From assembly GCF_024323335.1 (NCBI RefSeq), contig NC_066579.1, positions 62,001 through 126,000 on the forward strand: a stretch of 64,000 nt of DNA, given 5' to 3'. The notes below the pieces were generated by a model. That model saw only the letters and a list, made by a program, of their open reading frames with translations, was not told where the DNA came from and ran no database searches. Positions 1 through 11,898 of the stretch are shown piece after piece. Made by a program: the position numbers and the translations under genes. Position 1 is the first letter of the stretch, and every line of letters begins with the position of its first letter. The DNA is from Lathyrus oleraceus. Its lineage: Eukaryota; Streptophyta; Magnoliopsida; Fabales; Fabaceae.

Positions 1-577
1 ATTTTTGAGCTCAGGTCAAAATGACAACACTGGTCATTCATTACACATGGAGCAAAGGCATGGATTGAACACCAACTTGGATGATAATGATAAGATATAA
101 TTTGATATTCGTGATAAGATATTCAAATAAACACTTAATGAGTGTAATTTTTGAGACATTTTGAGAAAATAACCATTATGTCCTAGACTTGTTCAATTAT
201 CCCAAAATACTAATAGTGGACGCAATAGCGCTCGCGGTTTGGGGAAGCAATTTGAGGCCGGCCGCCGCAACCGCTACAGACGGATCAATAGTGTCCTCCG
301 AACTTACCACCACTAGCGCTACAATCTAAGTATTTATTGCACAAACAACAAAAAGGCAAATGGTAGTAATTGTTAGGGAAAATAGTTGCTAGAACAATTA
401 TTGATAAAATAAATTTAAAAATAAAAATTGAGAAACCCTAATAATATAGTATATGTCATAGTTTTGGGAGTATATAGGGTAGGGATGTTTGAAAAGAAGG
501 ATGTAGTGGTAGATTACATTAGATAAGATTGGAATTGAAGGGAGAGAATAGAAATACAAAGGGAATAAAAGGAACTG
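1..577. other. Left edge: presumed Mic10 intron
   Basis: This lies downstream of the Mic10-like first exon on the minus strand. I searched it for the conserved second half of that small protein and did not find it, so it is read as intron running off the left edge. A GC-rich patch at about 220-330 with several AGCG/GCGCT motifs stands out from the AT-rich rest and may be a small transposon piece; it is not assigned. Confidence 0.4.
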
Positions 578-579
578 AC

Positions 580-712
580 TGAATAAGAGGAGACCGGCGA
601 AAGCACCGGCAAATGAAGAATAAACGAAGCGGCGGACGGTGAGATCAAGGGAGGCATCCCATTTGGCATCTAGGTCATACTGTCGAGGAATTATTTCTCT
701 CTTCTCACCCAT
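580..712 (-). CDS. Mic10-like MICOS subunit (DUF543), first exon only
   Basis: The minus-strand ATG at 712-710 opens 44 codons containing YDLDAKWDASLDLTVRRF followed by a glycine/alanine-rich start of a membrane segment. This is the conserved N-terminal half of plant Mic10/MINOS1 proteins, small inner-mitochondrial-membrane proteins that help shape cristae junctions. The reading frame continues to 398 but loses all resemblance after LLLF, and a GT donor lies at 579-578, leaving phase 1, which fits the arginine codon usual at this point in the family. The second exon, carrying the rest of the first glycine-rich hairpin helix and the second helix, is not in the window, so the gene is partial. 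The identification rests on a short but characteristic stretch; whether the rest of the gene is intact cannot be told. Confidence 0.7.
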
Positions 713-940
713 CGATCGGAGTTATTTGTCTTCTGCTTTCTCGATTTCTCTTGCTCTAATCTCCCTCACCAGCCGATTCTGTCGTGTCTCCGAATCAAAA
801 TATCATTTTCATTTCTTAATTGCTCGGGTCGGGTTGCATTCAACACAGCCCAGGCCCAATTCATTTCCAGCTAAATCAAACAAGTCTCTCCCTTACAGCT
901 TTTTTTACTCAATTTCCAATATGTCATTAAAATTATATTA

Positions 941-2100
941 GTTTTAAGATTTTTAAGACATGTTGATAAAATTATATTAATTTTAAGATTTTTAAAAAAT
1001 CAGATAATTCAATTTGTTTTTGTTTTTTTTTCTTAGTGAGGATCACAGGAAGAGACAACAAGATTTGTTGTTAGATTAACCGATAGAGTTGAGAGAGCAA
1101 CTGATGAGTACTTTGGTGGAAGCAATGGAGATGACGGAGAGCAATCGCATCTTAGGACGGCTAAAGTAGCTCCCATAGATTCTCATCACAAGAGGATCGA
1201 GTAGTCCCAATTACCCCCGCATTACCGAGTTTGAGCGTCTCAACTAGATATGAAGTGTGCAACTTTGACGATATTATATGTTACCTTAAAGACGAAACAA
1301 ATTTTTGATTATATGAGTGTATCAGGTATGAATATTTATTATGTTATATTTATTTAGTAAAATATTGGTGCCACTGCCTTTGAGTTTTGTATATTTTTTA
1401 AAATAATAATTAATACTGTTGTTTTTAATGATGAAATATATTTTATTTTGTAAAATATCTTTTTGTGAATGAAAGGAAAAAAAATATTGCGTTAGTATTC
1501 TAAAAAATAAATAAATTATTTGAGATTGAAATTTAAAAAGGAGCATCTAATTTGAGATAAAGTGATAATTTTTTCTCGATTGAATAAACTTATTTCATTG
1601 CAATTTCATTAAATTCATAATAATGTGATAATGTGACTAATAAAGGTTGGACTCAAATCACAAACTTTAGAACTGACGCAAAACCATAACATCCTAGTTA
1701 ATGTATGAGCATCACGATTCATATGTCTCTTAATGAAACTAATCTTATAATTGAATTCAACTTATCCTTTATCATTCTTGTATTGAGATAATTTTACGGG
1801 GTCTTAAGAAGAAATGTCCATGAATATACGATATAAGCCAATTATCTTAACATTGGGAGAACACCCTAGTAAGGCATGCGTTTGGCTAGAATAGGGTCTG
1901 TGATCGCGTAGAATTGGGTGATAAGCCATCCAACTAGGCTTGAGCCGCCTAAGTCGATCCATTATTCATCGCGCGTACTAGTAAGATGTGTCCAAATATT
2001 GATTGGCCAAAGGAATAACTCAAAGGGAAAAACTTATCTCTCATGATTTGTGGAAAAGTCAAGTATTCATGTCCCAACACTGATCGAAAGAATGGGAAAT
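941..2100. other. Intergenic, no gene recognised
   Basis: AT-rich sequence with no supported gene. The stretch 1035-1260 is less AT-rich and looks like a decayed coding piece, with short open segments on the plus strand interrupted by stops; I could not assign it to a family. The minus-strand frame at 1322-1546 is a low-complexity AT frame and is not a gene. The part 1850-2060 is also less AT-rich and may belong to the LTR-like repeat that follows. Confidence 0.3.
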
Positions 2101-2735
2101 GTGACACTCTTAAATCCCCAAAATAATATGTGTTGTGCTGAGGTTAGTAGTTTAGAAGTGGTGACTATTTTGAATGGTGTATTGCATGTTGTTTATGATT
2201 AGAAGTTGACCCATAAATGTTATTGTTGTTGTTGCATTACTTTGTATGTCATGCATCATTTTTTGTTGATGTGTTGAAAGAGGCGAGTTATTAGTTCAGA
2301 AGTGGGGATCGCTGGTCATCTGGGGTTCAGAAGTGGAGACCCGGTTGAATGAGGAATCATTATTGAATGAACGAGACCAGTGACAGAACCTATGATGTAC
2401 TAATTGGTATCATATGCATAGAGTCGAGTTGTGAGTCACATTGCATACATAAAGGTTATGTGAATTGAATTGGTATGTTGTTGTATAAATTGAATGTGTG
2501 TTGTTGAATGTGTAATTTAAGTTACCATTGCATTCTTTTACACCGTTAATATATTTGAGCGTATTATCACCTCTTTTTTTTGTGTGTTGTTATGTACCTG
2601 GTTGTACAGATACTCATGAGGAGTAAGTGTTGTTGTGAGTTGGAAGATGGTTTTTGAGCTTTTCTTCGTTTACTTTATCGCTTTTCGTTGTTTAATTGGT
2701 TTAATATTCCGATTTGTAACATCGAAGAATGAGGC
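2101..2735 (+). repeat. Possible degenerate chromovirus LTR
   Basis: The stretch starts TGTGACACTC and contains, near 2610-2650, a CAGATACTCATGAGGAGTAAG-like segment followed by TGTTG and GAAG motifs. This resembles, in order and spacing, the reverse complement of the LTR of the intact chromovirus at 38846-45938 (around 39140-39200 there). No coding part, partner LTR or target duplication was found, so it would be a solo or truncated, heavily diverged LTR. The similarity was judged by eye only. Confidence 0.35.
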
Positions 2736-3793
2736 GTTTGATTTGTTTTGAGTTTATCATTGAATTTATGTTAATGTCATTAAGTACTTCTTTTGAAGAG
2801 ATAATTGAAATTATGTTAATCATTTTGAGTGAGACAAAATAAGCACATATATGATACATTACATTATAAACCAATATCAATGCAGATCAACTCAACTTAG
2901 AAATTAATAGAAGTTATAACTATCTTCAACAAAAAATGTCTCTACTAACACAAGATTATATATTCATTACATATTAAAGACCAATATGGCGGAATACATC
3001 AACAAATCAATGTATTAAAAATCTGATTGGACAGGTTGGTCGGACTGGTTGAACCGGAAACTGCGGTGGTAACTGATCTAAACCGGTGAGAACCGGTAAA
3101 AACCCAAAAAAAAACACAGGTTTGAGAAACCAGCGATTTAAAATGACTTTTGTTTATTAATAAAATTAAAATTAAAATATAAAAGAAAGCTGATAGGTTT
3201 TTTTTTCATATTCTGAACTTCTTATGTTGCCGTCAAAAACTCAAACGCGTTTCTCTTCGCCGGTCCACCATGTTCCTCCTCTCCTCCGTCGCACGTCTAC
3301 TCGCTACCTCTCAAGTTTTGTTTCATTTTTCCTTTTTCCTCTCATGATTTTTGTTCTTGAACTCATCCATTGAACTATCATCAATAAAATCTCTTTTGCT
3401 TCTAAAAAAATCGTGATTGTTAGAGTTGTTAAATGTTCTTTTATTCCATTTTGCTCAACATAACATTGGCAATTTTCTTTTGTTTTTGTGTGTCATGAAT
3501 TTTGTCTCTCATAGAAACTTGATTTTTATTTTATATTAGTGTTGTTATTTTTACAATTAGATGTCTATGTGTTGTTTTGCTAGTGTAGGAATACTTTAGA
3601 AACAATTGAATTTGTTGCAAGGTCTGTGCAACTTATCTTTTAGTATTTTCTAGTGGATTTGTTGTCTCTCTCTGTGTATCTTTGTTATGTGTGCCTGTAG
3701 AAATTTGTTTTCAGGTGAAACAAAATTTTAATGAGCGGAATAAGAAATAAAAACTTCAGATGTGGTTTAAAGTGAGTCATTTACTGCATAAGG

Positions 3794-4990
3794 GTGAATT
3801 ACAAGTACAAACAAATCCACGGTACTTATTTTTTATCTAGAACAACTCCGGGAGCTCAACCTACTTTAAAAAGTGTGATGCAGAGTAAAAATGTGATAGA
3901 AAAATATGATATTGCTATTGCAAAGTGGTTTATTGATGCATTTATTCCTTTTAATGCTACAAATTTCGCTTATTTTCAATCTGCGATTGATGCTATTTGT
4001 TGCATGGGCACTGAATATAAAGTTTCTACTATGCATGTCCTTCATGATAGTTTGTTAACTAAGTGGGTTAATGATGTGAAAATACATATAGAGCAATGTC
4101 GTTCTATTTGAAATAATACGGGTTGTACTCTAATGGCAGATGGGTGGAATGATCGTTGCAGGAGAACTCTTATCAACTTTTTAGCTTATTTCTCCAAAGA
4201 AACTGTTTTCACAAAGTCTATTGAAGCCTCAAGTGTTTCTAAAACTCCATACACATTGTTTAAGCTTTTCAAGGAAGTAGTGTTATATGTTGGTCCTGAA
4301 AATGTTATTCAAATCGTTACAGGTAATGTTGTGAATTATGTTGCTGCTGGAAAGTTGTTGAAAAATGAATTTCCTAAGTTGTAGCAATCTCCTTGTGCAA
4401 CACGCTGAAATGGGGAAATTAAAGGAAGTAAGTGAGACAATGTCACATGCTTCATAAGTTACCAAATCTTCATGCACAACTTCACAAAAATCCTCATGTT
4501 GTTGGTTATTGGTTAAATCCATCTTGTAGATTCAATCCAAAATATGAAAAACACAAGTCCACCACCCAAGACTTTTTGGATGTCATTGAAAAGTATGGTT
4601 ATGATAGTAAGGACTTGCAAACTAAATTAACTACTGAGATGAGATCATTCAAAAATTCTGAAGGTAGTTTTGGAAGGACAACAATCGTTAAAAATTGAAA
4701 TGAAGTGTTGTTGTAAGGTAAAATTAGTTGATAATCTTTATGTATTTTAGTACAATATCAATATGTATTTTAAAATATTTTTTAATTTTATCACATTGAT
4801 TATTCTAGATCAATGGTTGAAAATTTATGGAATCGAAACACCCAATTTGTAAAAATTAACTATTCAGATTTTGAGTCAAACTTGTAGTGTCTTTGATTAT
4901 TAACGAAATTGGAGTGTGTTTGCACATTCATTAAAAAAAATAGTTTAGAGTATCAAAATTTTAATGATCTTGTTTTTATTTGTTACGTGG
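3794..4990 (+). pseudogene. hAT-superfamily transposase remnant (DUF659 type)
   Basis: Successive plus-strand fragments correspond, in order, to a plant hAT transposase of the DUF659/BED-finger type. At 4133-4384 there is MADGWNDRCRRTLINFL, then VVNYVAAGKLL, the catalytic-core region of this family. At 4432-4698 there is GYWLNPSCRFNP and later EGSFGR. At about 4800-4990 there is the C-terminal hAT dimerisation region with RNWSVFAHS and a degenerate leucine-rich tail. Stops, small frameshifts and missing pieces separate the fragments, so no functional protein can be made. AACCGG-type motifs at 3040-3100 may belong to the 5' end of the element, but I could not define terminal inverted repeats or a target duplication. 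Confidence 0.75.
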
Positions 4991-5225
4991 TATGGTGCTA
5001 CGACATGATAATAAAGCTACGGAAAACTATGGTTTTGTACATGAGAATATTGTTTTAAAACTTGGTGTTTCAAAAAAAATTATGGTTCTTTGGTAAAGCT
5101 ATGGTTCTGTACAATTTTTATGGTGCTATGGTAAAGATATGGTTCTATTCAGTAGTACAGTTTACTATTTCAAAAATTTTATGGTGCTATATGTTTATTG
5201 ATTCAACCTAATGATAAAGAATAAA

Positions 5226-6990
5226 TTACGCTTTATTGTTAATGTATCCTAGATATATGTTTTCATTGACATTATCTTTAATGATTTATAAAAATAAAAA
5301 TGAAATAAAATTATGATCCTATCAATTTTGAAATATTTGATGATCATTTTGATTTGGTGTTGGAGGATTTACTACCATTTTTAATTATTGAAGAGGTCGA
5401 AGCACTACGCAAAGATCTTGTTAATATGACAATTCAATCTATTTCAAATGATATTTATATATTATTAGTTATTGTGAATTCGTGATTACAGTTTTGTTAT
5501 TTTAATGTATTTTTACATGTCAATTGTTAAACTTTTTAAATTGATGTTGTTATAGATCAATTAAATTTGGATGAGATTGATGTTGAGAATGATGCACGAC
5601 TCAATTTTGGAGAATACATGGAATAAAATAAAGATATTTTTTATGGGGAAGATGTTATGGTTGATTTTGATGCAAATAATTTTGACGAAGGAGAGTCCAA
5701 CATTGTAACAATTTTCTCACCTTGAAACTAAATTTATTATTCATTGGAGTTATTTTGCTATAAATTGTGCAATTGGATTTCCTTGCAATTAGACTTTGTT
5801 TGTAATTAGATTTTCTTTAAATTTTATTTTGATTTGTATTTTATATTATTTAAATTATGAACTTTTGAATTATGATATTTTCAAATTGTCAAATTTTTTA
5901 GTTACTAGTAATTCTTTTTAGAGATTGAATCATTTGTTTTGATCGGTTTAATACCTATATAGTTATGCTATAGTAACAGGTTTATCCAATTGAATTTTTT
6001 CGATTTTATCCGATTTACTTATTCGGTTCGATTAGAAGATCAGAGGAAAATCTCTTTGACAATATCATTGACAAAATCGAGAAAAAAAATGAAAGTTAGA
6101 AGTAAAAAACACAAGTCAATGTACGATGAAATATATGATTTATATGCTTTATTGTTAATGTATACTAGATATATATTTTCATTGACCTTATCATTAATGA
6201 TTTAAAAAAATAAGAAGAAATAAAATTATCTTCCTATCAATTTTGAAACATTTGATGACTATTTTGATTTGGTGTTGGAGGATTTACTATCATTTTTAAC
6301 TATTGAAGAGGTGAAAGCACTATGTAAAGATCTGGTTAGCATAGCAATTCAACATACTTCAAATGATATTTATATGTTATTAGTTATTATGAATTCGTGA
6401 TTACAATTTTGTTATTTTAATGTATTTTTATATGTCAATTGCTAAACTCTTTAAATTGATATTGTTATAGATCAATTAAATTTGGATGAGATTGATGTTG
6501 AGGATGATGCACAACTCAATTTTGGAGAATATATGGAGTAACGTAGTGATATTTTTGACGGGGAAGATGTTACTCTTGAAACATTGAAACAATTTACTCA
6601 CGTTGAAACTAAATTTATTATTTATTGGAGTTATTTTGTTATAAATTGTGCAATTGGATTTTGTTGCAATTAGACTTTGTTTGCAATTAGATTTTGTTTA
6701 AATTTTATTTGGATTTGTATTTTATATTATTTAAATTATGAATTTTTGAATATTATGATATTTTCAAATTTTTTTAATTCCTTGTGATTTTTTTTAGAGA
6801 TTGAATCATCTTTTTCGACCAGTTTAATACTTATATAGTTATGCTATAGTAACAGGTTCACTCAATCGATTTTTTCTGATTTTATCCGATTTACTCATTC
6901 GATTTGATTAGAAGATCAGAGGAAAACCTCTTTGACAATATCATTGACAGAATCCGGAAAAAAAATGAAAGTTTAGAAGTAAAAAAAAGA
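5226..6990 (+). repeat. Tandem duplication of the hAT 3' end
   Basis: Two consecutive diverged copies of one unit of about 0.85-0.9 kb: copy 1 roughly 5226-6113 and copy 2 roughly 6146-6990. Each carries the same series of landmarks: TTTATTGTTAATGTAT, then GATTTGGTGTTGGAGGATTTA, then GATGAGATTGATGTTGA, then ATGCTATAGTAACAGGTT, then TTTGACAATATCATTGACA. Short open pieces with many Asp and Glu residues look like the acidic tail that follows the hAT dimerisation domain upstream, so the unit is probably the 3' end of the same element. Scattered substitutions and small indels separate the copies, so the duplication is old. Confidence 0.75.
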
Positions 6991-7195
6991 AACTTGTCTC
7001 TGGCTGAGAGAAGTGTTCTACTTCAGTTAGTTGTTCAAGCCATACCGGTCTTTATTATGGGTGTTTACTTGTTCTAAACTAGACAGTTTCATGAGTAACT
7101 TATGATGGGGAGATACAGTGAACAAAAAGAAAATTCCCTGGAAATTTTGGAAACATGTTTACAAAAGGAAAGAGGAGGGTGGCATAGGCCTTAGA

Positions 7196-7437
7196 TGTGA
7201 AGGATACGTGTTTACAGAATAATAGGGAGAATATCTCTTATTGAATTGAACAAAAGAAATGGCTCTTAAATAGCCTTACAGAAACTGAATCAGAGAAAAA
7301 ATAGCCCACTCTAACAAACACTAAAAATGTGGGATAGTGGCAAGAGAATAGGTAAAAGCAACAACTCACTAACAGCACTAACATTGCTTATTCTAACTGA
7401 CAGTAAATTAACGTTAAATAAAAAAACAATTTTAACA
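7196..7437 (-). repeat. 3' LTR of copia element 1
   Basis: TGTGAAGG...TTTTAACA, 242 bp. It is one base longer than the other LTR because of one extra A near its right end. The flanking left base block TTAGA is the target duplication. In element orientation this is the downstream LTR. Confidence 0.95.
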
Positions 7438-7446
7438 TCCTCCCTT
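7438..7446 (-). other. Polypurine tract of copia element 1
   Basis: On the minus strand it reads AAGGGAGGA directly upstream of the 3' LTR, the position and composition expected for the plus-strand primer. Confidence 0.75.
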
Positions 7447-7467
7447 AAACTGAATGTTACTTAACAA

Positions 7468-10400
7468 TCAGTTTACTATTGGCAGTTGACACACTCCCAA
7501 TAGGTTGCGCAATTTCACAAAAGCATCAAGTTTCAAAGGCTTTGTCATCACATCGGCCACTTGTTCTTGAGTATTGCAGTGAACTAGTTCTATAGTTTCA
7601 TCCTTTACGAGTTCACGAAGAAAATGGAATCGAACATCGATATGTTTGCTACGACCGTGCATTACAGGATTCTTAGCAAGCTTGATTGCTGAGTTGCTGT
7701 CGCAATAAACAGTTGTTGAGCTGTTTTGAGTATGTCCAAGCTTCTCCAAAATCTTTCTCAACCAAACAGCCTGACAAGCACAAGTAGATGCAGCTATAAA
7801 TTCAGCTTCTGTAGTAGACAAAGATACTACAGGCTGTTTTTTAGATAACCAGGATATTGCAGCAGAGCTCAATAGAAACACATATCCCGACGTGCTTTTT
7901 CTATCATCCAAGTCACCAGCATAGTCACTATCCGTGTACGCGACCAGCTCTTCATTTCCGCCCTTCTTGTAAAACACACCATAATCAGCTGTCCCTCTTA
8001 AATATCTTAAGATTTTCGTTGCTGCTTGCAAATGTAGTTTAGTAGGATGCTCCATGTACCTGCTTATGAGACTAACAGCAAACATAACATCCGGTCGAGT
8101 TGCCGTTAAGTACATAAGACTTCCTACAATCTGCTTGTAGTAAGTACTATCAATCTTCATGCCATCTTGATCCTTTTGAAGTTTCTCTCCAGGAACCATT
8201 GGATTAAGAACAGAATTACTTTTGTCCATTCCAAATCTTTCCAATACTTCCATCACATATTTTTTTTGACTAATGAATATGCCATCACTCTTTTGCATTA
8301 CTTCAACACCTAAAAATACCTCATTTTTCCCAAATCGGTCATATCAAACTCAACCATCATGGATTTTTTGAATTCAACATACATTGACTCATCATTGCCA
8401 GTGAATATCAAATCATCAACATACAAGCTTACAATTAGAATTTTACCTCCAGCACTTGTCTTAACAAACAAAGTGTGTTCATGAGTGCATTTTTCAAAGC
8501 CTTCCTTCAAAAAGTATGATTCTATGCGACTGTACCAAGCTCGTGGAGCTTGCTTCAGTCCATAAAGTGCTTTCTTTAACTTGTACACCTTATGCTCATT
8601 GTCCTTGATTTCATATCCGCAAGGCTGTTCCACAAAAACTTCTTCATTTAGTACACCGTGCAAGAATGCCGACTTTACATCCAACTGATAAACGGTCCAT
8701 CCCCTTTGAGCAGCAAGTGCAAGCACTAGTCGAATGGTATCTAATCTTGCCACCGGTGCAAAGACTTCATTATAATCAACTCCATATTTTTGAGCATATC
8801 CTTTTGCTACAAGTCGCGCTTTGTGTTTGTCTATTTCTCCATTCTCATTAAGCTTTGTTTTGAATATCCATTTCACTCCAATTTTCTTTCCACCAACCGG
8901 TAAATTTGTCAACTCCCAAGTGTCATTCTTCTCTATTGACTCTAATTCCAAATTCATGGCATTTCTCCATTTTTCACTCTTCACAGCTTCTTCAAATGAA
9001 ATTGGATCAGCACCTGCAAACATGGCCATGTTAGTCATGTTTTCTTCTTCTTCTGACAGTCCTTCTCCACTTTCATAATCCCTCATCCATGCAGGTCGTC
9101 GTATTATTCTTCTATTTGAATCTTGCCGACTCTCTTCAATTGAATCGTTTGAATCAGAGTGATCAAGTTCTCCTTGTATCTCTTCATTGATGCTTGTATC
9201 ATTTTCTGCACTTGCAGCAGAGGCAGACTCATCTTGTTCATCTTCCCAATCTAAATTTTCTTTGATGTTTTCCTCATGTCTTTTATTCCAGTCCCAACTT
9301 TTATCTTCTTCAAAGACAACATCTCTACTAACAATAATCTTATGAGAAATTGGATCGTACAACCTGTATGCCTTTGATTCTTCACTTACTCCAAGTAAAA
9401 CACAACTAGTACTTTTTCTGTCTAGCTTTGTTCTTTTTCTGTCGGGTACGTGAACATGCGAAACACATCCAAAGACTCTAAAGTACTCAACTGATGGCTT
9501 TACATCACTCCAAGCTTCTTCAGGAGTCTTGTTTTTCACAGCAACTGTTGGACATCGGTTCAGCACATGAACAGTCCAATTTACAACCTCGGGCCAAAAA
9601 TTCCTTGGAACTTGTTTCTCATACAGCATGCAACGAACCATGTTCATAATGGTTTTGTTTTTCCTCTCGGCTACACCATTTTGTTGTGGTGTATATGCAG
9701 CCGTCAGTTGCCTATTTATACCATTCTCCTTGCAAAAGTCATTAAATGCTTGTGATGTAAATTCACCACCCCTGTCAGTACGCAAGCATTTGATGAATAT
9801 ACTTGTTTCTTTCTCCACATGATTTTTAAAGCTTCTAAAAGTGTCAAAAGCTTCAGATTTTTCTACTAAAAAATATACCCATGTTTTACGACTATAGTCA
9901 TCAATGAAAGTAATTAGGTACCTCTTTTTGCTATTTGAGGCTGGTGTAATAGGCCCGCATATGTCAGCATGTATCAACTGTAGGATTTGAGATGCTCTCC
10001 ACGTGCTCACTTTAGGAAATGGATCCCTCTGTTGCTTTCCCGCAAGGCAGTCTTTACAAATTTTAGAGGGAGTTTTGAGTTGTGGCAGACCATTCACCAT
10101 CCTTTTTTGCTCAAGTATCCTTAAGCCTTTAAAGCCTAAATGTCCAAATCTACAATGCCATAACTGAGTTGAGTCTTCAGTAATTGTGTTGAAACAAGCC
10201 GATACATTTGACTGAGGCTTAACCGGCAAAATGAACATTCTGTTTGAGGACATTGTTGTTTCCATGATCAAGCCCTTCTCCTTATGATAGATCTTGCATT
10301 TTCCATGTTGAAAAATGATAGTTAACCCCTTTTCTTGTAGATGACCAATGCTCAACAAGTTGTTCTTTAGCTCAGGTACATAGAACACACTAGTAATGAT

Positions 10401-11465
10401 ATGTGAGATTCCATTCAATTGAAATCTTACATTTCCTTTTCCTTTCACAGCCATGCTGGAACTATTTCCCAACTTCACAGTTTCACTAAAATTTTCATCC
10501 AAATCAGAGAATACTTCCTTCTTACCACACATATGATTACTACACCCTGAGTCAATGAACCATGCTTCTTCCTTATCTGATTCTTTATTTTCCATGGATG
10601 CCATCAAAAGCATTTCATCTTGAAATTCTGCATAATTGACTTCACTCTCCTTGCTTGGACATTCATATTGAAAATGTCCAAGTTTATGGCAGTAATAACA
10701 CTCCACAGTGGACTTGTCAAAATTTGGCATGCCCCTTCCTCCTCCTCGTCCGCGAAATCCTCCACGACCGCGACCTCTTGTTCTGCTTTCATAGGTTACT
10801 TTCAAGGCTTGCTCTTCAATAACAGGAACATTCATGCGTTGCTCATGCACCAGCAAGCTACTTTGTAGTTGGTCGACTGATAAGGCGTCAATGTCATTTG
10901 ACTCCTCAATGGAGCAAACCACATAGTTGAATTTCAGAGTCATGGACCGCAAAATTTTTTCAATAACACCAACATCTCCCATAGTCTCTCCATGAGTTCT
11001 CATCTTGTTGGCTATGGTGAGGGTTCGAGAAAAGTACTCGTTCACCGATTCTCCAGCTTTCATCTGCAAGATTTCAAATTCCCTTCGAAGTGCTTGTAGT
11101 TGTGCTCGTTTAACCCTTGCCGTTCCTTGATACTTCTGCTTCATTGAGTCCCAAATGTTCTTTGACGTTTCTTTCTTCAAGATTGTCTCCAAGATAGATC
11201 TATCAATTGCTTGAAAAAGATAATTTTTTACCTTTAAATCCTTGAGTTTCTGATCTTCAACAGTTTTTCTTTGTGCCTCAGTTGATTCTGTACCCCCAAC
11301 TGCTGTAGGGATCCCATTTTCAACCAAGCTCCAGTATTCTTTGGATCGAAGGAAGTTCTCCATGAGCATTGCCCAATGATCATAGTGACCATCAAACTTT
11401 GGAATTGATGGTTGAACAAAACTGCTGTTTTCTGCCATCTGCTTGAAAAGACTGCTGCGTTTCAA
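7468..11465 (-). pseudogene. Copia Gag-Pol polyprotein with a single frameshift
   Basis: The first open part (11465-8310, 1051 residues) contains the Gag domain, an RG-rich stretch near residue 230-245, a CX2CX4HX4C zinc knuckle (residues 256-269), the protease motif DSGCSNHM (near 305), the integrase with HADICGP, TDRGGEF and the PQQNGVAERKN segment, and the reverse transcriptase ending with LYVDD and DLGKMRYF. The frame then stops in a run of T (about 8311-8316). The rest of RT and RNase H (AYTDSDYAGD, STTEAEF, HGRSKHIDV) continues in another frame at 8298-7468. One missing base in a homopolymer explains the break. The in-frame ATG giving MAENSS, nine codons into the frame, is a more usual start than the first one. 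Confidence 0.9.
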
Positions 11466-11491
11466 GTATTTATCAGGCCCCTTCTAGAGGA

Positions 11492-11503
11492 GCTCTGATA
11501 CCA
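11492..11503 (-). other. Primer-binding site of copia element 1 (initiator tRNA-Met)
   Basis: Minus strand TGGTATCAGAGC, two bases inside the 5' LTR; this is the standard initiator tRNA-Met complement used by plant copia elements. Confidence 0.9.
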
Positions 11504-11505
11504 AT

Positions 11506-11746
11506 TGTGAAGGATACGTGTTTACAGAATAATAGGGAGAATATCTCTTATTGAATTGAACAAAAGAAATGGCTCTTAAATAGCCTTACAGAAACTGAAT
11601 CAGAGAAAAAATAGCCCACTCTAACAAACACTAAAAATGTGGGATAGTGGCAAGAGAATAGGTAAAAGCAACAACTCACTAACAGCACTAACATTGCTTA
11701 TTCTAACTGACAGTAAATTAACGTTAAATAAAAAACAATTTTAACA
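11506..11746 (-). repeat. 5' LTR of copia element 1
   Basis: 241 bp, TGTGAAGG...TTTTAACA, with target duplication TTAGA immediately to its right at 11747-11751. It would carry the promoter of the element. Confidence 0.95.
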
Positions 11747-11898
11747 TTAGAAACTTCAAATGCTTCAATGAAGGCCTTCTAGACAAACAATGTCAAAGGA
11801 TTCTTACTAACCTTTAAAGATTAAAGTTCTTACAACCAAAATGTGAGTTGACAGTAAAGTCTAGAAACTCAAAAATCATATACATATGCTACTGTTAT

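Larger units (their letters stand above)
7196..11746 (-). mobile_element. Ty1/copia LTR retrotransposon 1, young, nearly intact
   Basis: A complete element of 4551 bp reading on the minus strand. Two LTRs of 242 and 241 bp (7196-7437 and 11506-11746) start TGTGAAGG and end TTTTAACA and differ, by eye, only in the length of one A run. Five-base direct repeats TTAGA flank it at 7191-7195 and 11747-11751. A primer-binding site complementary to initiator tRNA-Met (11492-11503) and a polypurine tract (7438-7446) lie just inside the LTRs. The single Gag-Pol frame is broken by one frameshift. Near-identical LTRs mean a recent insertion. Confidence 0.95.
6994..11815 (+). pseudogene. LINE reverse-transcriptase fragment, split by copia element 1
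   Basis: The plus strand at 6994-7066 encodes SLAERSVLLQ...VVQAIPVFIMG, a typical segment of the C-terminal part of plant non-LTR reverse transcriptases. At about 7100-7195 it continues with WKFWKHVYKRKEEGGIGLR. After the copia insertion the same domain resumes at 11752 with NFKCFNEGLLDKQ. The join is exact at the TTAGA target duplication, so the LINE piece was present before the copia insertion. It contains at least one stop and one frameshift and lacks both ends. Confidence 0.75.

Noticed and set aside
398..579. Continuation of the Mic10-like reading frame
   Set aside because: After LLLF the sequence becomes a hydrophobic, AT-driven frame without family resemblance, and a donor GT sits at the transition, so it is intron.
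1035..1260. Possible short gene
   Set aside because: Base composition is coding-like, but all frames have stops and no family was recognised.
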